Shown: positions 8,321 to 17,708 of the stretch, piece after piece
How positions within the stretch are numbered: the first letter of the stretch is position 1
How the letters are laid out: each line of letters starts with the position of its first letter
Source of the DNA: Acidianus hospitalis
Lineage (GTDB): Archaea > Thermoproteota > Thermoprotei_A > Sulfolobales > Sulfolobaceae
Reading direction: 5' to 3'
Length of the DNA: 64,000 bases
Assembly: GCA_046533895.1 (NCBI GenBank)
Contig: JAWDOK010000003.1
Coordinates: 124,001 to 188,000, forward strand
Program-made: the position numbers and the translations under genes
The notes under the pieces: generated by a model
The model's database searches: none
The model's input: only the letters and a program-made list of their open reading frames with translations
What the model was told of the DNA's origin: nothing

Positions 8321-8867
8321 AGATATAGATATTGTTAACCTAAACAAGGTAATTAACTGTATTAGGAAAAATAAGGAAATTATTCCCATAATAGTTGATG
8401 AAGAATCGTTCATGGTAATTGATGGTCATCATAGATTTTATGCAATGAAATTGTTGGGATTTTCAAAGATACCTGCATATTTGATTAACTATAGAAAAGA
8501 TTATGTAAAAGTAAACAAGTGGTTTAGAAAAATAGTATTCAGTAAAGGAAGTAATGTAGATAGAATACTCTCGTTGATTATACCAAATACTGAAGGAAAG
8601 GTCTGTATTAAGTTTTTCTCTAGAAAATTCTGTTCTAATTCAGAATATACTCTATACTGGAAATTAAACATAATAGAGAAATATTTGTTATCGATTGGAG
8701 TAAATGTAATAAAGAATCCCAAAGAGGGAATAGAACCGCCCTCTTTAGATAAAGAATATGTATTAAGTATTGCTAAGAAAGGATTAAGATTCCCACCAAA
8801 AACGACAAGACATAGCTATGAATTTATTATCCCGAGTTATAGAATTTCATTGAATGAATTCGTTTAG
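8262..8867 (+). CDS. ParB-fold free-serine kinase (SerK-like)
   Basis: 201 residues. The ParB/Srx core motif is VIDGHHRFYAMKLLG. The segment IITHEDID places a glutamate (Glu20) where the Thermococcus SerK general base lies (KPHEQ). The C-terminal FPPKTTRH with a nearby Pro/Phe tail matches the SerK ending FSPKTTRH. SerK phosphorylates free L-serine using ADP to make O-phosphoserine for cysteine synthesis. A DNA-partition role is unlikely because there is no HTH domain and no parA partner. The start overlaps nth. The assignment rests on recalled family motifs. Confidence 0.72.
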   Translation: MTVANITPELIKINQIITHEDIDIVNLNKVINCIRKNKEIIPIIVDEESFMVIDGHHRFYAMKLLGFSKIPAYLINYRKDYVKVNKWFRKIVFSKGSNVDRILSLIIPNTEGKVCIKFFSRKFCSNSEYTLYWKLNIIEKYLLSIGVNVIKNPKEGIEPPSLDKEYVLSIAKKGLRFPPKTTRHSYEFIIPSYRISLNEFV

Positions 8868-10233
8868 CATCATAACGCAGACAATAGTATTTGTAATACC
8901 ATCATTAATTCTATTATACCAATATATATTCTTTAAATTGGGATATAATAGAATAGACGCCATAAATGTAAATCCAAAAGATTTACCTTTGCTTTCAATT
9001 ATAGTTCCTACAAAAGGCGAGAGACCAGAATTAATACAAGGACTCCTAGATAATTTAGCAGAAGTAGATTGGAATAAGAGTAGAATGGAAGTAATAATAG
9101 TATCAGACGATAGCCCAGAATATTTTGAGGAAATGAAAGAGAAAATAGCCCCACCACAAGGGTTAGAAGTCAGAATGTACAGAAGGGAGAAAAAACTAGG
9201 TTTTAAGAGCGGTGCTTTAGCTTACGGATTTGAAAAAAGTAGAGGAGATTTAATATTAACTTTAGATGTAGATGCTAGAGTAAAAAAAGATTCTATCAAA
9301 AAAGCTTACTTTCATATGTTGCAATTTGGATGCGACGCAGTTACAATGAAATGGATAGGATATTCACATAACGGTTATTCGCTTTTGGCTAAGGGTATAA
9401 TGGTATCTACCATAATTGCGGACAACTCTATTCTTAGGGGCAGAGATAGAGCAAATTTAAAGGTATTTCCTGTAGGGTGTGGAACAATGTTTAAGAAAAG
9501 TGCAATAGAAGAAGTAGGCCCTTGGGACTATAACATGATTCAGGATGATTTAGAAATAGGAGCTAGACTTATAAATCATGGAAAAAGGATATGCTCCTCT
9601 GACTCTATAGTATTTGTCGAAGTTCCAGATAATTTACTAGCCTTTTACATTCAACAGACCAGATGGGCAATGGGAAGCATAGAAGTTCTAACTAGAAGAT
9701 TTAAACAAATAATAACTAGCAAAGCTAATATATTACAGAAAATAGACGCATTACTGTTTCTTCTCCAATACGTACCTATTGCCTTAACTTTTATTGCAGC
9801 ATTGCTTATCTCAGTTTATTCCTTTTTAGATAAAGGGGATCCATTAAATTCTATTCCGCTCTTTACTCTGTGGGCTATAGCACTTGGAATATATGCATAC
9901 AATTTCATTAAAGTAGCTAGAGATTCTGGGATTAAATTAATTGAAGCGTTAAGATCATTAGGTAAGATCTCTGCCTATACTGTTTCAATATCTCCATTTA
10001 TTACCTTATCCATATTTAGCGCGTTAAAAAAGTCAAGAAATTATATTATAACTCCTAAAGGAAAAGCCGGAAAAACAAAAATAGTATACATAATACTAGC
10101 CTTCGGATTGCTATTCCTCTTTGCCTCAATAAATTATTTACTTCATCAAGAATTCATATCTGGCTTGTGGCTTCTTTACTATTCTTTAGCTTATATTTTT
10201 ACATTCTCTTCATATAAACAAGAAATTAAATAG
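8854..10233 (+). CDS. Membrane GT2 glycosyltransferase (processive type)
   Basis: The order is an N-terminal TM helix (about 7-28), a GT-A domain with SIIVPTKGE, DVDAR (the DxD metal site, about 139-143) and QDDLEIGARL (catalytic base region), and QQTRWAMGS, the QxxRW motif of cellulose-synthase-like processive enzymes. Four further TM segments follow (about 305-460). It would use a nucleotide-sugar on the cytoplasmic face to build or extend a glycan, perhaps for N-glycans or exopolysaccharide. It overlaps the SerK-like gene by 14 bases. The sugar is unknown. Confidence 0.87.
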   Translation: MNSFSIITQTIVFVIPSLILLYQYIFFKLGYNRIDAINVNPKDLPLLSIIVPTKGERPELIQGLLDNLAEVDWNKSRMEVIIVSDDSPEYFEEMKEKIAPPQGLEVRMYRREKKLGFKSGALAYGFEKSRGDLILTLDVDARVKKDSIKKAYFHMLQFGCDAVTMKWIGYSHNGYSLLAKGIMVSTIIADNSILRGRDRANLKVFPVGCGTMFKKSAIEEVGPWDYNMIQDDLEIGARLINHGKRICSSDSIVFVEVPDNLLAFYIQQTRWAMGSIEVLTRRFKQIITSKANILQKIDALLFLLQYVPIALTFIAALLISVYSFLDKGDPLNSIPLFTLWAIALGIYAYNFIKVARDSGIKLIEALRSLGKISAYTVSISPFITLSIFSALKKSRNYIITPKGKAGKTKIVYIILAFGLLFLFASINYLLHQEFISGLWLLYYSLAYIFTFSSYKQEIK

Positions 10234-10234
10234 A

Positions 10235-10243
10235 AGCTTTTAA
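10235..10243 (+). promoter_or_regulatory. TATA box of the Lhr-type helicase gene
   Basis: AGCTTTTAA lies about 29 bases before the ATG at 10268, giving a leaderless transcript. Confidence 0.45.
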
Positions 10244-10267
10244 CTCTAAGAGTTTCATTTAACCTAA

Positions 10268-12889
10268 ATGAGCATTGAATATGCTAAGGGCTTGAGTGAC
10301 GAGGAATTATTTAAATTATTAAGGCCTTATGTTGCTGATTGGTTTAAAAAGAAATATCAAACCTTTACACCTCCTCAAAGAGCTGCAATACCGTTAATCA
10401 AAAATTATGAGAATGTTTTAGTTTCAAGTCCTACTGGTAGCGGTAAAACACTTGCAGCATTTCTAGGCATAATTGATAATTTATTTGAGTTAGCAGAAAA
10501 AGGACAGCTCGAAGATAAAATATACGCAGTTTACATTTCTCCACTTAGGGCACTTAACAATGATATGTACAAGAATTTAATAGAGCCTTTGACTGAAATA
10601 AAGGAGCAAGAGAAAGTAGATTATAACATAAGAGTAGGAGTTAGAACCAGTGATACCTCATCCTATCAAAAGGAAAAAATGCTAAAGTTACCTCCTCACA
10701 TACTTATAACTACACCAGAATCTTTCGCAATATCATTAACTTCACCGAAATTCAGTGAGAAACTGAAAAACGTGAAATGGGTAATTGTAGATGAGATTCA
10801 TGAGCTTGCAAGCAGCAAAAGAGGATCTTTCCTATCAGGATTTTTAGAAATTTTTGAGAATATGATAGCAGAGGATAAAATTAGTAGAATAGGCTTAAGT
10901 GCTACAATATCTCCTTTAGAAGAGATAGCCAAATTCCTTGTAGGTCCTAAAAGGAGCTGTAAAATCGTAGATGCAAGGTTTGTAAAAGATATTGACTTAA
11001 AGGTTATTTCTCCAGTAAAAGATTTGATACACGCAACTGAGGATGAAATAAGTGAAGGTATTTATAAGACAATAATTGAAGAAGTACTTAAGCATAGAAC
11101 TACGTTAATTTTTACAAATACAAGAAGTGCAGCAGAAAGAGTTTCCTTTAAGTTAAGGAAACTAGTTCAAGCTCAAAACTTGTTTGATGCAGACATGATA
11201 GGAGCTCATCATAGTAGCTTAAGTAGAGATGTTAGGTTAGAAATAGAGGATAAATTGAAAAGAGGAGAATTGAAAGCAGTAGTATCTTCCACAAGCTTAG
11301 AATTAGGAATTGACATAGGTTATATAGACTTAGTAATACTACTTAGTAGCCCTAAGAGCGTAAGTAGACTTCTTCAGAGGCTCGGAAGGGCAGGACATCA
11401 TATTAGAAGTATAAGTAAAGGAAGAATAATTGTAGTTGATAGAGACGACTTAGTGGAATGCACAGTACTGGCAAAGTTAGCAAAAGAAAGAAAGATAGAT
11501 AGAGTTTACATTCCCAAAAACCCGCTTGATGTATTATCACAATTAATAGTTTCAGCTTCCCTTATAAGGCCAATTTCAATCGACGAGTTCTATAATATTA
11601 TTACCCAAAGTTATACATTTAGCGAACTAACCCTAGACTCTTTGAAGGCTACAGTGGATTATCTTACTGGAAAATACGGACTAGAGTCTAACAAAGTTTA
11701 TGCCAAGATAAGAGAAGAAAATGGAATAATAAAACCGAGGAGAGGATCTAGGATGATATTTTACATGAATAGTGGTACTATTCCAGAAGAATCGTTGGTT
11801 CCAGTGTATACTGAAAGTAATAAATATGTGGGAAATCTTGAAGAGGAGTTTGTTGAAATATTATCCCCAGGAGATATTTTTGTACTAGGAGGAAAAACTT
11901 ATGAGTTCCTTAGTAGCAAAGGAAATAAAATAATCGTAAGAGATGCTGAGGGTCAGAGACCTACAGTACCTAGTTGGTTTTCAGAAATGTTACCTTTGGC
12001 TTATGATTCTGCATTAGAAGTAGGAAAATTTAGGAAAGAAGTTGCAGAAATGATAGAAAAAAATGTAGATAAGAAAATAGCAATTGAGGAAATTTCAAGA
12101 AAGTACAATATCTCAAAGCACGCCGCGTTCTCAATTTATGAATACATCCTAGAGGAGTATTTATTTACTAGTGGAAAAGTTCCTAACGATAAATTCATAT
12201 TAATTGAAATATACGATGATGAAGAGGATAGAAGAAATTTCATATTCCACGCTCTGTATGGAAGAAGAGCTTTAGACGCGCTATCAAGAGCTTTGGCATA
12301 TATCATAAGCGAACAGCTTAACGTTGATGTTCGAATTTCTGTATCAGATAATGGATTTATATTAACAATACCAGAAAGGACTGCTTATAGAATTGGTAAA
12401 ATATTTGACTACCTAAATCCAGACGATATGTATGACATATTAAGTAAGGTTATCCTAAGAACGGAAATGATTAAGAGAAGGTTTAGACAAACCGCCGAAA
12501 GGTCATTTATGATATTAAAGAAATATAAAGGAAGAGAAACTAACCTAGAGAGGAGGCAATTAAGTTCAGAAGCTTTACTTAACGTAGTTAAGGAAATTCC
12601 TAATTTTCCAGTACTAAAAGAAACAATAAGGGAAATCCTTGAAGATCATATGGACATAAAAAGTGCTATAGAAATAGTTAGAAAAGTTAAATCTGGAGAA
12701 ATAAAAATTGGCGTAATAGGGCCTAGAAGAGTACCAAGTCCTTTTGCACACGGAATTATAGCAAAAGAGCATGCAGATGTAGTACTTGCAGAGGAAAAGA
12801 GAGAGTTACTTAAGAAGCTTCACGAAGAAGTTATCGCTTACCTCAAAAGGAAGGGAATTAATATCGACCTCAATTACACCGAGACTTGA
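10268..12889 (+). CDS. Lhr-type superfamily 2 helicase
   Basis: 873 residues. Walker A is SPTGSGKT (54-61) and the DEIH box is VDEIHELASSKRG (about 174-186). Motif III is LSATIS. The second RecA domain shows SSTSLELGIDIG and QRLGRAGH. After the core comes a long winged-helix and Lhr-core extension. The HELASSKRG continuation is characteristic of Lhr rather than Hel308. In archaea Lhr proteins act in replication-fork or recombination repair, and some act on RNA:DNA hybrids. The gene's 3' end overlaps the convergent JAMM gene by 84 bases. Confidence 0.9.
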   Translation: MSIEYAKGLSDEELFKLLRPYVADWFKKKYQTFTPPQRAAIPLIKNYENVLVSSPTGSGKTLAAFLGIIDNLFELAEKGQLEDKIYAVYISPLRALNNDMYKNLIEPLTEIKEQEKVDYNIRVGVRTSDTSSYQKEKMLKLPPHILITTPESFAISLTSPKFSEKLKNVKWVIVDEIHELASSKRGSFLSGFLEIFENMIAEDKISRIGLSATISPLEEIAKFLVGPKRSCKIVDARFVKDIDLKVISPVKDLIHATEDEISEGIYKTIIEEVLKHRTTLIFTNTRSAAERVSFKLRKLVQAQNLFDADMIGAHHSSLSRDVRLEIEDKLKRGELKAVVSSTSLELGIDIGYIDLVILLSSPKSVSRLLQRLGRAGHHIRSISKGRIIVVDRDDLVECTVLAKLAKERKIDRVYIPKNPLDVLSQLIVSASLIRPISIDEFYNIITQSYTFSELTLDSLKATVDYLTGKYGLESNKVYAKIREENGIIKPRRGSRMIFYMNSGTIPEESLVPVYTESNKYVGNLEEEFVEILSPGDIFVLGGKTYEFLSSKGNKIIVRDAEGQRPTVPSWFSEMLPLAYDSALEVGKFRKEVAEMIEKNVDKKIAIEEISRKYNISKHAAFSIYEYILEEYLFTSGKVPNDKFILIEIYDDEEDRRNFIFHALYGRRALDALSRALAYIISEQLNVDVRISVSDNGFILTIPERTAYRIGKIFDYLNPDDMYDILSKVILRTEMIKRRFRQTAERSFMILKKYKGRETNLERRQLSSEALLNVVKEIPNFPVLKETIREILEDHMDIKSAIEIVRKVKSGEIKIGVIGPRRVPSPFAHGIIAKEHADVVLAEEKRELLKKLHEEVIAYLKRKGINIDLNYTET

Positions 12890-13150
12890 CGAGTATTTAT
12901 ATGCCTTAATACAATTGCTTGATATTATAATCCAATATACTTTCCATATCTTCATGTTTTCAACGTCAAAACCACTAGGAGTACAGTTTTTAACGTGAGT
13001 ATGAACTATAGCTTGAAGCTCTTTTCCATTCCTTATTATAGAATAAAATTCTTCTGGATTCATAATAAATTCATAAGGGTTATTTGAAATGTTATCAACT
13101 TCATAAAATACTCCATCAACTATTATTCCACACCTTTCTATACTCCCCAT
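12806..13150 (-). CDS. JAMM/MPN+ metalloprotease
   Basis: 114 residues, a minimal MPN domain. Glu5 in ERCG, then HTHVKNCTPSGFD with His50, His52, Ser59 and Asp62, make the zinc site and serine of the JAMM motif. Archaeal JAMMs can cleave ubiquitin-like (SAMP/Urm1) conjugates, but no such gene is adjacent. Its start overlaps the CBS regulator's stop by 13 bases, so the two are likely co-transcribed. Its 3' end runs 84 bases antisense into the helicase gene. Confidence 0.8.
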   Translation of the reverse strand: MGSIERCGIIVDGVFYEVDNISNNPYEFIMNPEEFYSIIRNGKELQAIVHTHVKNCTPSGFDVENMKIWKVYWIIISSNCIKAYKYSSSLGVIEVDINSLPFEVSDNFFVKLLK

Positions 13151-14040
13151 AGTAATTCTAATCCTGCTATAGACTTTAGAATATCAGTCCTAGTTACAAT
13201 TCCTATAACTCTCTGCATTGAATCTACTACAAGTAATCTACCTACATTATATATTACCATTTTTCTAATTGCCTCTAAAACGTCCTCCTCGTCTCTTATT
13301 GTTATAACATCGGTCTTCATGTAATCTGAAACCTTTGCGTCGTATTTTCCTTCAAAGAACGCCTTAATAATATCTGCAGTAGTTATAATTCCTAGGACTT
13401 TCTCTCCCTCTCCTAAGACTGGAGCGCCTCTAATACCCTCTTTATATAATATCATTGAAGCCTCTTTTAACGTCATGTCGGGCTTAAGTGTTATAAGCCT
13501 CCTTCCAATAATATTCTTCACTTTTTCCTTTGGAACACTTATCATTCTCTTAACATCTATTAAAACCTCTTTTCTGGAATCATCGGCATTAATTACTACT
13601 CCGTCAATTACTAGTCTGCTATATGGTGTTGGGCCTAATCTAACTGGGTCTCCTGGCCTAATTTTCCTTAAGTCTCCAGTGACTTTAAGAATCACTTTAT
13701 TGCCAGAAGGATTAGTAACGTCAAGAAGCTCAATATTATCAATTTTAATATCAGTTTCGACATTTCCTCTATATAAACTTAATTTATCAAGAATAGGAGA
13801 AATTGATGGATTTTTAATAAATTCATAAGCTTTTAGCGTTGGAATATATCCTCCATTTGGACCGGGTTTTGATTCAACAAGTCCAAGTACTTTAAGGCCT
13901 AAAATTATATTTCTGACAGTGCCTTCATCTTTACCTATCATGTCAGCAACTTCCTTGCTTTTTATCATCTTCTTTCCTTTATTGTATAATTCTATTAATG
14001 CTAGCAAGATTTCCCTTTGAGTAGATGATAAATTCTGCAT
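13138..14040 (-). CDS. HTH-CBS domain transcription regulator
   Basis: 300 residues. A winged HTH spans about 3-70 (SKEVADMIGKDEGTVRNIIL). A small beta-barrel linker covers about 90-170 (GDPVRLGPTPYSRLVIDG). Then two CBS repeats follow at about 178-235 and 240-298 (GIRGAPVLGE..VLGIITTADI and VGRLLVVDS..VIGIVTRTDI). The CBS pair presumably senses an adenylate nucleotide and alters DNA binding. The target is unknown. The start is 36 bases from the next minus-strand gene. Confidence 0.82.
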   Translation of the reverse strand: MQNLSSTQREILLALIELYNKGKKMIKSKEVADMIGKDEGTVRNIILGLKVLGLVESKPGPNGGYIPTLKAYEFIKNPSISPILDKLSLYRGNVETDIKIDNIELLDVTNPSGNKVILKVTGDLRKIRPGDPVRLGPTPYSRLVIDGVVINADDSRKEVLIDVKRMISVPKEKVKNIIGRRLITLKPDMTLKEASMILYKEGIRGAPVLGEGEKVLGIITTADIIKAFFEGKYDAKVSDYMKTDVITIRDEEDVLEAIRKMVIYNVGRLLVVDSMQRVIGIVTRTDILKSIAGLELLWGV

Positions 14041-14075
14041 ACTAAATTATAATTTAAGTATTTGCTTAAAAACTT

Positions 14076-14774
14076 CTATGTTTTAGCTGAAACTTCTAGA
14101 ATTTTCTTAATTAGCCTAGGTTTAACATTGAAAACTTCTTGAGAGATTAATGCTACATAATTAGCCTTAGGTAAAGGATACTCAATTCCTATATTTATTG
14201 ATATTGCCTTCTTCATTGCAATATAATTCATTTTATCTCTAATGCTGCCTTCTGCTATACCTTCAGCTAATTTGAACGCTGTATAAAATCTAGAAAAGCT
14301 TTTAGCAGTATGTTTTATTGCATCATTTGTACTAGCGTCAAGCCTCCTTAAAGCATCTATAAGTTTGCTTTCGTCTGCAAATGAGAAGACAACTTCAACA
14401 AAAATTAGCCTTAACGCCCTCGCTAATAAATCTTTATCTTCGTTGGCTTTCTTGAAAGCTTCGTCTGGGGAATTTAATATTAAATTAGCTATATTCTCAT
14501 AATTTTCTTCTGTAGAGAATAGTTTATCAAAAACTTGTTTATAGTCGTTAAATAAACCTAGTCCTTCTTTTCCAACTACATAAACTGATATTAATTCTTT
14601 TTCGTAAAGATTAGTAGATTTAAATCCCCTGAAAGGCTTTATTCCGTTGTCTTCATAAATTTTCTGAACTAGAGAAATCAGCGAATCTCTATTTAAACTT
14701 TCCCACTCATCAAGTATTTTTCCCCATAGATCAGTAATTACTTTTATCCTGCCCTTGTAAATCTCTTTAACCAT
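14076..14774 (-). CDS. Conserved crenarchaeal helical protein (DUF2192-like)
   Basis: About 232 residues from ATG 14774 (MVKEIYKGRIKVI). The longer frame to 14837 would run across the divergent promoter and is rejected. It is mostly alpha-helical and acidic, with YPLPKANYVALISQEVF near the end. I recall this family as the crenarchaeal DUF2192 group, with no known function. It is divergent from the Cys-containing gene at 14836. Confidence 0.65.
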   Translation of the reverse strand: MVKEIYKGRIKVITDLWGKILDEWESLNRDSLISLVQKIYEDNGIKPFRGFKSTNLYEKELISVYVVGKEGLGLFNDYKQVFDKLFSTEENYENIANLILNSPDEAFKKANEDKDLLARALRLIFVEVVFSFADESKLIDALRRLDASTNDAIKHTAKSFSRFYTAFKLAEGIAEGSIRDKMNYIAMKKAISINIGIEYPLPKANYVALISQEVFNVKPRLIKKILEVSAKT

Positions 14775-14835
14775 AATTAACCCGTTGAATATTGTGTAAT
14801 TTTGCTTAAAAAGGATAGCATTTAAGCTACAAACC

Positions 14836-15225
14836 ATGAGTTTAGAAGAAAGTTTAAAATCAAGCGTGGTTTTGATTTCTCCATCTGATATAGAGGAAAG
14901 CGTAAAGAAAATTGAAGAAGAAATAAAATCACATGAACAGATAGATATAGACTTTCAAAAGAAAATTCAAGAAGAGCTAGATAAATTATGGAGTACATTG
15001 TCATGGTTAAAGATTGCAGAATCTCAAGGAGTTTGGAAAACAAAAACATGCAGACATGCAATTGACGGTGTTTGTGAAGCGTGGAATATAAGCGATCCGG
15101 GCAAATTAGGAATACCTCAAGAAGTAATTTCAGTAAACCAAGACGGTACAAAAAGAGTAGTAGTTGCTAAATTTTATCAAATATGCATAACTTGTCCTCT
15201 ATATGAACCCAGAAGAAGCCAATAA
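14836..15225 (+). CDS. Small protein with a four-cysteine metal-binding C-terminus
   Basis: 129 residues. The N-terminal half is a charged coiled-coil-like helix (5-60). The C-terminal half has cysteines in KTCRHAIDGVC and QICITCPLYEP, a plausible zinc or Fe-S site. Such helix-plus-four-Cys proteins recur in Sulfolobales, but I do not recognise a function. It lies 62 bases from the divergent DUF2192-like gene and overlaps the convergent HTH gene by 27 bases. Confidence 0.65.
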   Translation: MSLEESLKSSVVLISPSDIEESVKKIEEEIKSHEQIDIDFQKKIQEELDKLWSTLSWLKIAESQGVWKTKTCRHAIDGVCEAWNISDPGKLGIPQEVISVNQDGTKRVVVAKFYQICITCPLYEPRRSQ

Positions 15226-15555
15226 TTTTCTGCCTTCTATTTCATCTAAAATTTTTTTAAGTTCATCAATTTTTTCTGTGGTTACGTTAGGATATTCGGA
15301 AAATACTTCTATCACACTATTCACAAGGTCGTTTAATATTATATTAACTATTTTCTCTTTTTCGTCGTCACTTGCTATTTCAAGAACTTTTAAAATAGTA
15401 TCATCACTTGGATGAGTTAAACCCTTAGTAAACTTAACTATTGCAGCAGGAGTTATTCCTAATTCCTCTGCAAGCTCTTTTCTAGATCTTTTTTCTAGCA
15501 ATATATTAATTATTTCCTGCCTAGCTTCTTTACTTAGATTATGTATAGCCTTCAT
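15199..15555 (-). CDS. HTH (XRE/lambda-repressor-like) regulator
   Basis: 118 residues. An HTH sits at about 24-45 (SRKELAEELGITPAAIVKFT) with the KGLTHPSDDTIL continuation of lambda-repressor-like folds. A helical acidic C-terminus (65-118) probably dimerises. It is divergent from the MDR-family gene at 15609 with 54 bases between, so control of that gene is possible. The effector is unknown. Confidence 0.78.
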   Translation of the reverse strand: MKAIHNLSKEARQEIINILLEKRSRKELAEELGITPAAIVKFTKGLTHPSDDTILKVLEIASDDEKEKIVNIILNDLVNSVIEVFSEYPNVTTEKIDELKKILDEIEGRKLLASSGFI

Positions 15556-15608
15556 TTAATGGAGGTTTAGTGCTAAAACTTAAAAGAGAAGTTTATAATT
15601 GCTTTCAC

Positions 15609-16493
15609 ATGATATCAATTATATTTAACCAAGGTATTATTCCTAAGGACGTTGTTGAAAGGCCTATAAATAACGATTTTGTACTGGTATCACCGGATAA
15701 AGTATTGCTAACGTTTATTGAAAATTCTGTATATCTAGGATTATTATGGGTAAGACCTTGGACAATACTGGGGAGTATTGGAATAGGTAAAATAGAAGCA
15801 GTAGGAGTAGATGTAGACCCGACTTTACAAGGTAAGAATGTCCTAATTTTACCTTATTCTAAAAAATATGGTGGAATAGGAACGGAAATTGATGGGCTAT
15901 TAACTGAAAAAGCGGTAATTCCAGACGACGCAATAGTTACTTTACCTGAGAATACTAGTGATAAAGTTCTTCTTTATCCTTTTGTCTCAATAGCGACACA
16001 AATAGTAGATCTAGTAAAGGGAGAAAAAGTACTAATAATAGGTTCTGGTTTACTAGGATTATTAACTTATCAATATTTATTAGATAGTTCACTCGATGTG
16101 AGCATATACACCGATATTCCAGGTAAAAAAATTCAAGGAGTAAAGGAGGTTAAAAATCTAGAGGAGGGAAAATGGGATATAGTAATATTATCAACTATGA
16201 GAGGTTGGGCAAGATATATTGCTGAAAGGTTAATTACTGAAGACGGAAGAATTATAGTCCCAGTTTTTATGAACACTTGGCCACCAACTTTGCCTTCTAG
16301 ATCAATTAGAATATATCCTAAGAAAATGGATGGATTGCTTCAAAAAACTGAGAAAATTTCGGATAAATTTTTTAGCGAAAACATAGCGTATTCTGACGAT
16401 ATTTTATCTAGTATTCCAACTTCAAAAAACGGTGTTATAGTAAACGTTAAAAAAGCTTTAGCTAGTTACGCTAATTCCTCTTTGATAACTTGA
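15609..16493 (+). CDS. MDR-superfamily (alcohol dehydrogenase-like) oxidoreductase, divergent
   Basis: About 294 residues from ATG 15609, which lies 26 bases after ACTTAAAAG. A longer in-frame start at 15570 lacks that spacing. The N-terminal GroES-like part has GSIGIGKIEAVGVDVD and LQGKNVLIL. The Rossmann part has VLIIGSGLLGLLTYQYL (GxGxxG). The catalytic zinc ligands (GHE, Cys) and the structural four-cysteine lobe are absent. It therefore resembles zinc-free MDR relatives and is short for the family. Substrate unknown. Its end overlaps the convergent aminotransferase by 28 bases. Confidence 0.68.
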   Translation: MISIIFNQGIIPKDVVERPINNDFVLVSPDKVLLTFIENSVYLGLLWVRPWTILGSIGIGKIEAVGVDVDPTLQGKNVLILPYSKKYGGIGTEIDGLLTEKAVIPDDAIVTLPENTSDKVLLYPFVSIATQIVDLVKGEKVLIIGSGLLGLLTYQYLLDSSLDVSIYTDIPGKKIQGVKEVKNLEEGKWDIVILSTMRGWARYIAERLITEDGRIIVPVFMNTWPPTLPSRSIRIYPKKMDGLLQKTEKISDKFFSENIAYSDDILSSIPTSKNGVIVNVKKALASYANSSLIT

Positions 16494-17680
16494 CCTAGGA
16501 TTCTAATTCCTTCAACTAGTTTCTCTTTAGGCGGGAAGCTAAAATTAAGCCTCATAGTATTTCTTCCACTATAGTCATAATAGAAACTTGAGCCAGGAAC
16601 GTAAGCTACTCCTCTTTCTAAAGCTTTAGGTAACATATTTAGTGCATCTATTTTTTCGGGTAACCATGCGAATACAAACATTCCACCCACTGGCTTAGAC
16701 CATCTAGCATCCTTAGGGAAGTATTCCTCTATAGCTTGTAGCATAACGTCTCTCTTCTCTCTATAAAGTTGTCTAACTCTTGGAATATTGTTCTGGATGA
16801 CATTCCTCTTTATAGCCTCAGCTGCTATAAATTGAGTGAAACTTGGAGTATGCAAATCTACATTTTGCTTATATAACTCAACGTTCTGTATTATTTCCTC
16901 ATCAGCTACTATCCAACCCAATCTAAAGCCTGGGGCTAAAATTTTACTAAAAGTCCCAGTATAGATTACTCTACCCTCTTTATCTAAGGCTTTAATAGGT
17001 GCAGGGCTTTCGCCTTCAAACACTAAAAATCCATAAGCGTCATCTTCTACTATTAGAAAATCATATTGAGAAGCCAATTCTAATACTCTTTTTCTACCTT
17101 CCATGTCTAACGTTGTACCTCCAGGATTTTGTGCCGTAGGAATTATATAAAGCAATTTTGGGGATTTACCTTCGGATTTAAGTCTCCTTAATTCTTCTTC
17201 AAACTTATCTAAATCTGGACCTTTTTCCGTTAACGGAATTCCGTGAAATTGAGGATTTCTGGCTCTTAAAATGTTTAAAGCTGCCAAATAACTTGGCATT
17301 TCTACAAATACGTGATCTCCAGGGTCAACAAAGATGTTAAATAACATAAATAAAGCTTCTTGACTACCTACTGTTACGAATATATTATTCTCATTTATTC
17401 CCGTAATTCCTCTTTGAGATGAAAGGTTTACAAGTTCCTTTCTTAATTCTGGTATTCCAGCAGTTGCGGAATATTGTAGAGCACGAGAAGCATAATTTTG
17501 TAATACATAGTCGGTTATATTCTTTATATCTTCTGCAGGGAAAGTTGATGGATCTGGTAAACCTCCTGCTAAGCTAATTACGTTCTTTCCTTCAGTGAGT
17601 TTCAATAAATCTCTTATCTCAGAAGTTTTTAATAATGTTGTATCTTTAGAAAGAAACTTCGACCATTTAGCCATAAGCAT
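16466..17680 (-). CDS. Class I/II PLP aminotransferase (LysN/aromatic type)
   Basis: 404 residues. NVISLAGGLPDPSTFP opens the fold, IPTAQNPGGTT and DDAYGFL hold the PLP-contacting Asn/Asp/Tyr, and GTFSKILAPGFRLGW carries the Schiff-base lysine. NTMRLNFSFP contains the substrate-carboxylate arginine. This is the subgroup with 2-aminoadipate (LysN) and aromatic aminotransferases. LysN-like use in lysine biosynthesis is possible, but no lys genes are nearby. Met3 (17674) is an alternative start. Confidence 0.88.
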   Translation of the reverse strand: MLMAKWSKFLSKDTTLLKTSEIRDLLKLTEGKNVISLAGGLPDPSTFPAEDIKNITDYVLQNYASRALQYSATAGIPELRKELVNLSSQRGITGINENNIFVTVGSQEALFMLFNIFVDPGDHVFVEMPSYLAALNILRARNPQFHGIPLTEKGPDLDKFEEELRRLKSEGKSPKLLYIIPTAQNPGGTTLDMEGRKRVLELASQYDFLIVEDDAYGFLVFEGESPAPIKALDKEGRVIYTGTFSKILAPGFRLGWIVADEEIIQNVELYKQNVDLHTPSFTQFIAAEAIKRNVIQNNIPRVRQLYREKRDVMLQAIEEYFPKDARWSKPVGGMFVFAWLPEKIDALNMLPKALERGVAYVPGSSFYYDYSGRNTMRLNFSFPPKEKLVEGIRILGQVIKEELA

Positions 17681-17708
17681 AATTAGAGGGATTGGTATTT
17701 ATTATTTT

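Noticed and set aside
8262..8867. Chromosome-partition ParB
   Set aside because: There is no HTH domain, no ParA gene and no parS-like repeats nearby, while the C-terminal SerK signature is present.
12786..12998. 70-residue plus-strand open frame
   Set aside because: It overlaps the end of the helicase and the antisense JAMM gene and has no family features.
14775..14837. N-terminal extension of the DUF2192-like protein
   Set aside because: It would overlap the divergent gene's start and promoter. ATG 14774 gives the natural beginning.
17595..17708. N-terminal extension of the CinA-like protein
   Set aside because: These codons are antisense to the aminotransferase start. Family similarity begins at Met 17709.
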